Positions 59,962 through 64,000 of a stretch of DNA of 64,000 bases are shown here, in pieces; position 1 is the first letter of the stretch, and each line of letters begins with the position of its first letter. Source of the DNA: Desulfospira sp963664655 (GTDB lineage Bacteria > Desulfobacterota > Desulfobacteria > Desulfobacterales > Desulfobacteraceae); NCBI GenBank assembly GCA_963664655.2, contig OY761554.1, forward strand, positions 5,022,001-5,086,000, read 5' to 3'. Position numbers and translations under genes: made by a program. The notes below the pieces were generated by a model. It was not told the DNA's origin. It worked only from the letters and a program-made list of their open reading frames with translations, and made no database searches.

Positions 59962-62126
59962 GGCACAGGGGTTGATTTCTTTTCCCCGGCCTTACGGTTA
60001 TTTTGTTCCGGGCTTTCACCCGATTTGGCCTGCCGCCCTTCAATGCCTTTCAAGGGCTGCTTTTCCCTTAACCCCGCATAGGACAGAATCCCCACCGTGC
60101 TGGTATTATGAAGGATGGCGGCGGTGACCGGGTTGATCAACCCAAGGGTGGCCAGCATCAGGAAGAGCGAGTTAAGCCCCACAGCAGAAACAAAGCTGTG
60201 TTTAATGGTATCCTGGCACCGCAGGGCGATTTCCCGCCCGGCCAACAGACAGTTTAAGTCCTCCTGTATTAATATCACCTGGGCCGATTCCTTGGCAAGG
60301 TCAGCCCCTGAGGGCAGGCAGATGCCCACATGGGCCGATACCAGGGCCGGTGCATCGTTGACCCCGTCGCCGATAAACCCGAGATACGCCCCCTCTTTTT
60401 TAAGGTCTTCCACAATGGCGGCCTTGTCCTCGGGCTTAAGTTCGGCCCTGACCTCGTCCACGGCCGGCAGTTCTTTGGCAAGCGCCTTTGCCGTAACTTC
60501 CGTATCCCCGGTAAGGATAATAATCTTTTTAATACCTGTTTTTTTCAAATTGTCCAGAACTTTTGGCGCTTCGGGCCGGAGTTCATCCCTTAACCCCAGT
60601 ATTCCCACTAGCTTTTCTTCCCTTGTCACATAGAGCAGGCTCTTGCCCTGCTTTTGAAAGGCCAGGGCCGGTTTGTCCACCAGGGAGCAGTCAATGCCTT
60701 CATCATCTTCAACAAAATGGCGGGATCCCACCAGGATATTGTCGTTGCTGATATAGGCCGACACCCCGTGGGCCACCACAAAGTCCACCTGGCTTGTGGG
60801 GGGCAGGTCAAGCCCCTTTTCTCTGGCAGCCCGTACCACGGCCCGGGCTGCCGGGTGGGAGTAATGTTCCTCTGCTGAAGCGGCCAGGGCCAGTACCTCA
60901 TCCGGGGCCATGCCGTTCACCGTGTGAACGTCGGTCACGGTCAGCTCTCCTTTGGTCAATGTGCCGGTCTTATCAAACACCAGGGTATCCAGCCGGGCCA
61001 GGCTGTCCATGGCCTGGGACCCTTTGAGCAGAACCCCCTGCCGGGCCGCCGTGTACATGGCCACCCTTACCGCCACCGGGCTGGACAATTTGATCACACA
61101 GGAATAGTCCACGGTAAGAACGGCGGCCGCCTTTTCCAGATCCCGGGTCAATCCGAAAAGGCCGACCCCGAGCCCCAAGGTAACCGGGACCAGCTTGTCG
61201 GCCAGTTCATCGCTTTTCTTCTGGGCTTCGGATTCGTAATTGAGGGAGTCTTCCAAAAATTTGGAAATCCGGGCCACCGAGGTTTCAGCGCCCACTTTCA
61301 GGGCCTTGAACACGATCCGCCCGTCTTCAATGACCGACCCTGAAATCACCTCAGTACCGGGCTTCACATGAACGGGAACAGATTCGCCGGTGACGGAACT
61401 CTGGTTCACGGCAGCCTCGCCCCTGACCACCACCCCGTCCAGAGGAATCATCTCGCCGGGCCCGCAGACCACCCGGTCTCCGATCCTTGCATCGTTAAAG
61501 GGAATCTGAACCTCCTGGCCGTCCACCTCTATCCAGATATGTTCGGTCTCAGGCTTGAGCAGGCTTTTCAACAGTTTATTGGTCCGGTTCTCGCTAAGGG
61601 CCTCCAGGTATTCCCCTAAAGAAAGCAGGAATACAATGGTAGCGGCCGTGAAATAATCCCTTCGAAAAAGGGAAAAGGCCACGGCAGCCCCGTCCAGAAC
61701 ATCCACCTTGATTCTCCGGTTTACCAGACAGACCAGAGCATCGATCAGAACCGGCAGGGACAACATCAGGGCGACGGGCATGCAGCCCAATGCCGGCAGA
61801 ACCAGACAGCTTGCCGCCAGTGCCCCTTTTGCCGCCAGGTGGATCAGGGACGGGCCGATTTTCCGGTTGTTTTTCCCGTTAAAGGCATCTAAGGGCAGGT
61901 CGCTGATACAGGCCAGAATCGAAGACCTTGTTTCAGTCCGGCCGTCATACCGGGTAATAATGGAAGATGCCCGGGTATTGATCCGGGCATTTTCAACGCC
62001 GGGGATGCCTTCAAGCCGGGCCTCCAGAAAATCCGGGTCCAGTTCCGGGTCCCTTAAAAACCGCCCCTTAAGGCGGATCCGGTGGGGCAGTTCATTGACA
62101 ATTTGAATAGGCCTTGGCTGGATCAT
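59958..62126 (-). CDS. P1B-type ATPase with a YSC (P1B-6-like) membrane motif
   Basis: The 722-residue protein has an N-terminal HMA-like domain with no cysteines in the loop but a basic PHRIRLK stretch (14-20). Actuator TGES, phosphorylation site DKTGT (D385) and GDGVNDAPAL are intact. The transport motif in the sixth helix is DYSCVIKLSSP (C343) rather than CPC, close to the SCA motif of P1B-6 ATPases, the subgroup found in ferrosome clusters. The end reads LHNTSTVGILSY. Iron is the most likely ion given the coupled triple-FeoA gene. It is first of a two-gene unit. Function inferred. Confidence 0.87.
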   Translation of the reverse strand: MIQPRPIQIVNELPHRIRLKGRFLRDPELDPDFLEARLEGIPGVENARINTRASSIITRYDGRTETRSSILACISDLPLDAFNGKNNRKIGPSLIHLAAKGALAASCLVLPALGCMPVALMLSLPVLIDALVCLVNRRIKVDVLDGAAVAFSLFRRDYFTAATIVFLLSLGEYLEALSENRTNKLLKSLLKPETEHIWIEVDGQEVQIPFNDARIGDRVVCGPGEMIPLDGVVVRGEAAVNQSSVTGESVPVHVKPGTEVISGSVIEDGRIVFKALKVGAETSVARISKFLEDSLNYESEAQKKSDELADKLVPVTLGLGVGLFGLTRDLEKAAAVLTVDYSCVIKLSSPVAVRVAMYTAARQGVLLKGSQAMDSLARLDTLVFDKTGTLTKGELTVTDVHTVNGMAPDEVLALAASAEEHYSHPAARAVVRAAREKGLDLPPTSQVDFVVAHGVSAYISNDNILVGSRHFVEDDEGIDCSLVDKPALAFQKQGKSLLYVTREEKLVGILGLRDELRPEAPKVLDNLKKTGIKKIIILTGDTEVTAKALAKELPAVDEVRAELKPEDKAAIVEDLKKEGAYLGFIGDGVNDAPALVSAHVGICLPSGADLAKESAQVILIQEDLNCLLAGREIALRCQDTIKHSFVSAVGLNSLFLMLATLGLINPVTAAILHNTSTVGILSYAGLREKQPLKGIEGRQAKSGESPEQNNRKAGEKKSTPVP

Positions 62127-62289
62127 GGGGTCCCGTCCAGGGCTGTATTCATTGGGATATTCATATGTTTTTTCGTGTTCAACAATTTTATTAAAGAATT
62201 GAGATCATTGAGCAAAAATATATTAACAAGTTTAAGCTGTAAAAACAATGCACAAGACCTGACCGCCCCCCCCCTGCCGGATAGCGTTT

Positions 62290-62500
62290 TTATAAGAAAG
62301 TCCCACTAACAAGCTGAAAAGACTTTCATTTTTCGTTGTGGACGGTGCTTGGTTGGATAATCCAAGCCGTCCGTGACGGTTTATATGAAAGTCTCACTAA
62401 TGAACTGAAAAGACTTTCAATATTTGTTGTGGGCGGCTCTTGGTTGGATAATCCAAGCCGTCCGTGACGGTTATAAGAAAGTCTCACTAACAAACTGAAT
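62290..62500 (-). repeat. Two inverted-orientation 90-bp repeats plus a partial third inside a gene end
   Basis: On the minus strand, units run between boundaries at 62471-62476 (TTATAA), about 62381 (TTATAT) and 62290-62295. A partial third unit (about 62471-62500) supplies the last codons and the TAA stop of the gene at 62471. The rest of the gap to 62126 (62127-62289) is AT-rich promoter-like DNA with a GACCTGACC motif at about 62258. Confidence 0.88.
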
Positions 62501-62977
62501 GGATTCACTATCCGGTTCGCTAAAGAGGCTTAAAATCCGGTCTGCTGTGACCTTGGCCGCAATGCAGGATTTGGTTTCAGCAGTAATCCCAAGCCGGCCG
62601 CCGGTGTCCATGGGCTCATGGCCGTAAGCGTTGCGCACCACCTGTTCATACGCATGGCGTAGCTGCAGGAAAGAGGCCTCAACTTCCGGGTACTCATTGG
62701 AAGACCGGAAAGGCAGCCGGATAAAATCCTCAATTTCTCCTCTTTTAAAGTGGGGAACACTCAAATAATGGAACCGTTCAGGCTGCCAGCCCGGGCACCG
62801 CTCGTTTGTCCCGGGCATGCAGGTGCTTGAATGGGAATCGGGCACCACCGGGATGCTGCTCTCAATGCTCACCGCATTGACGGCCAGTTTTTTTTCAAAA
62901 TCCTCAAGGATCAGGGTGTACTTCAGAAAGGGCCTGAAATTGCCCCGTTTTTTCTTTATGGTCCAGTTGATGTGCAT
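62471..62977 (-). CDS. Unknown protein whose C-terminus is encoded by a repeat element
   Basis: The protein has 168 residues from the ATG at 62977 (GGAGAGC upstream); a longer frame to 63058 is a shadow of the VWA gene. It opens MHINWTIKKKRGNFRPFLKY and continues with LAVNAVSIESSIPVV, FHYLSVPHFKRGEIEDFIRL and EVEASFLQLRHAYEQVVRNA. The family is not recognised. It starts inside the 3' end of the VWA gene (5-bp overlap region), so both are likely partners. The final residues (IQFVSETFL) and stop codon lie in a partial 90-bp repeat, so the original C-terminus may have been replaced. Confidence 0.6.
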   Translation of the reverse strand: MHINWTIKKKRGNFRPFLKYTLILEDFEKKLAVNAVSIESSIPVVPDSHSSTCMPGTNERCPGWQPERFHYLSVPHFKRGEIEDFIRLPFRSSNEYPEVEASFLQLRHAYEQVVRNAYGHEPMDTGGRLGITAETKSCIAAKVTADRILSLFSEPDSESIQFVSETFL

Positions 62978-62981
62978 AAGC

Positions 62982-64000
62982 TTAGCTCTCCAGACAGATG
63001 GTGTTGCCAAAGGGCGGTTTACTGCCGCCGGAACCGGCCCCACCGGGACCGGCACCACCGGGACCGGTCTTTACCCAGAGGACCGGGTATGGGGGCCGGT
63101 TTGAAGGAAACCATTTACATTCAAGATCGGTCAGATAAATCAGGCACGCCGGGCTGATCCGCTGATCGGCGATAAACTCAAAGGCCGGGCGAAAATCGGT
63201 TCCCCCGCCCCCTTTGGGCTCAAACTTTATGGGCAGGTCCCATTGGTTAAACACCTGATACCGGTTCACGGCCATGTCCGTGTAAAGCAGGTGAAGCCTG
63301 GACGGAAAACAGTCTAAAATGGCAGAGAGTTCTGCGGCAAACTGGTCCAGTTCCTCGGGCAGGACAGATCCTGAGGTGTCCAGGACCACGGCCAGTTCGC
63401 TCAACTCATGGGTGTTCAAAGAGGGGAAATAAAGGTCCTGGTGAATGTAGCGCCGGTTGGGCGTGGTCCAGGAGTAATCCGACCGGGCTGAATTCTGGAT
63501 AAACCGGGACAGAAGCTGCCGCCACCCCAGTTTGGGGTTGATCCTTTCCCGGACCAGCCGCTCCAGCCCCCTTGGCAGTTTTCCCATGCGCCGGGCATTG
63601 GCTGCGGCCTGGACCAGGGCCTGGTCCCAGTCAATGTCCTCGTCTTCCCCGGTTCCCGGTGCATCTTCCAGGTCCCGGACCTCGCCGGCCATGCCCGGAT
63701 CGGTTCCGGGATCTTCCTGATTTTCATCCCGGCCGGTATTTCCCGGGTCATCAATCTGCAACGGGTTGCGGCCCTGTTCAGGTTCTGTCTCTTTCAAGGT
63801 TTCACTGTTGGGTTCGCCGGCTTCCCCGCCCCTGTCCTCTTCATTTTTTTCATCCACCAGGGCCTGGTAAACCGCATCAGCGCTTTTGTCCCGGAACCTG
63901 TCATCAAACAAATATCCGTCGGGCAGGTCCATGCCCGCATCCAGAAGAATGGGGTTAACGGCGTAGTCGCAGGCCCGGTTCCACAACTCCTTGTCCCGGC
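62982..64000 (-). CDS. VWA-like / DUF2201 putative metallopeptidase protein (5' end cut by window edge)
   Basis: The minus-strand frame is open to the right edge, so the N-terminus is missing. It starts with KELWNRACDYAVNPILLDAG then LPDGYLFDDRFRDKSADAVY, as in the peptidase-like part of DUF2201 proteins. An acidic linker (Glu/Asp/Gly-rich, about 40-130) follows, then a VWA-like domain with LAVVLDTSGSVLPEELDQFA (metal-ion-dependent DTSGS site) and GGGGTDFRPAFEFI. Such proteins often pair with MoxR-type AAA+ ATPases, whose gene would lie beyond the edge. The C-terminus is Gly/Pro-rich. Confidence 0.82.
   Translation of the reverse strand, partial: RDKELWNRACDYAVNPILLDAGMDLPDGYLFDDRFRDKSADAVYQALVDEKNEEDRGGEAGEPNSETLKETEPEQGRNPLQIDDPGNTGRDENQEDPGTDPGMAGEVRDLEDAPGTGEDEDIDWDQALVQAAANARRMGKLPRGLERLVRERINPKLGWRQLLSRFIQNSARSDYSWTTPNRRYIHQDLYFPSLNTHELSELAVVLDTSGSVLPEELDQFAAELSAILDCFPSRLHLLYTDMAVNRYQVFNQWDLPIKFEPKGGGGTDFRPAFEFIADQRISPACLIYLTDLECKWFPSNRPPYPVLWVKTGPGGAGPGGAGSGGSKPPFGNTICLES

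Overview
The window looks like a chromosomal segment from an anaerobic, sulfate-reducer-like deltaproteobacterium (Desulfobacterales type). This is an inference from gene content: NifU/NifS iron-sulfur assembly, HydF and HydE-like maturases, a cobalamin-independent core-MetE-like enzyme, glycogen storage genes, a PEP-CTERM protein, an LbtU-like porin and several metal ATPases. No rRNA, tRNA, CRISPR array, phage or complete insertion sequence was seen. Both ends cut through genes: a branching enzyme on the left and a VWA-like protein on the right.

Layout. 1-9.4 kb: a minus-strand glycogen operon (GH13-debranching fusion, phosphorylase, synthase, branching enzyme). 9.5-25.6 kb: ordinary metabolism and regulation (acyl-CoA dehydrogenase with palindromic operators, UspA pair, MetE-like enzyme, two-component system, PEP-CTERM protein, hotdog thioesterase, aldehyde dehydrogenase, ClpB). 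26.4-28.2 kb: nifUS with a likely Rrf2-type operator. 28.8-37.4 kb: a tightly packed plus-strand operon of an aspartase-like lyase, HydF, a [NiFe]-hydrogenase large-subunit-like protein, a HydE-like radical SAM protein with shifted cysteines, and NifH-, NifD- and NifK-like proteins. 37.5-49.6 kb: LTA-synthase-like protein, Tat phosphoesterase, SfsA, a second NifU-like scaffold, porin, a FeoB-associated-type small protein, a nickel-uptake block and a flavodoxin. 49.7-62.1 kb: a VKOR/DsbA fusion, three P1B-type ATPases, a YceI-like protein, five small hydrophobic or glycine/alanine-rich proteins and a triple-FeoA protein. 62.5-64 kb: a VWA/DUF2201-type protein and a partner.

Two systems stand out. 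The first is the hydrogenase/nitrogenase hybrid operon. It combines parts of [FeFe]-hydrogenase maturation, a [NiFe]-hydrogenase-like subunit with one ligand cysteine replaced by histidine, and a complete nitrogenase-like HDK set, with no hydA, hydG or hydrogenase small subunit in the window. It plausibly builds or uses an uncharacterised metallocofactor. The second is the P1B-ATPase, small membrane protein and FeoA cluster. It resembles published ferrosome (fez) loci and mycobacterial PacL/ATPase pairs, and one of its ATPases has lost the catalytic TGE motif.

The intergenic space is rich in repeats. A roughly 90-bp two-hairpin element occurs singly or in tandem at six loci, and one gene ends inside a partial copy. 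Simple tandem arrays sit right at the stop codons of several genes. Longer inverted-repeat elements share a common architecture. All protein functions are read from motifs and context, without database searches.
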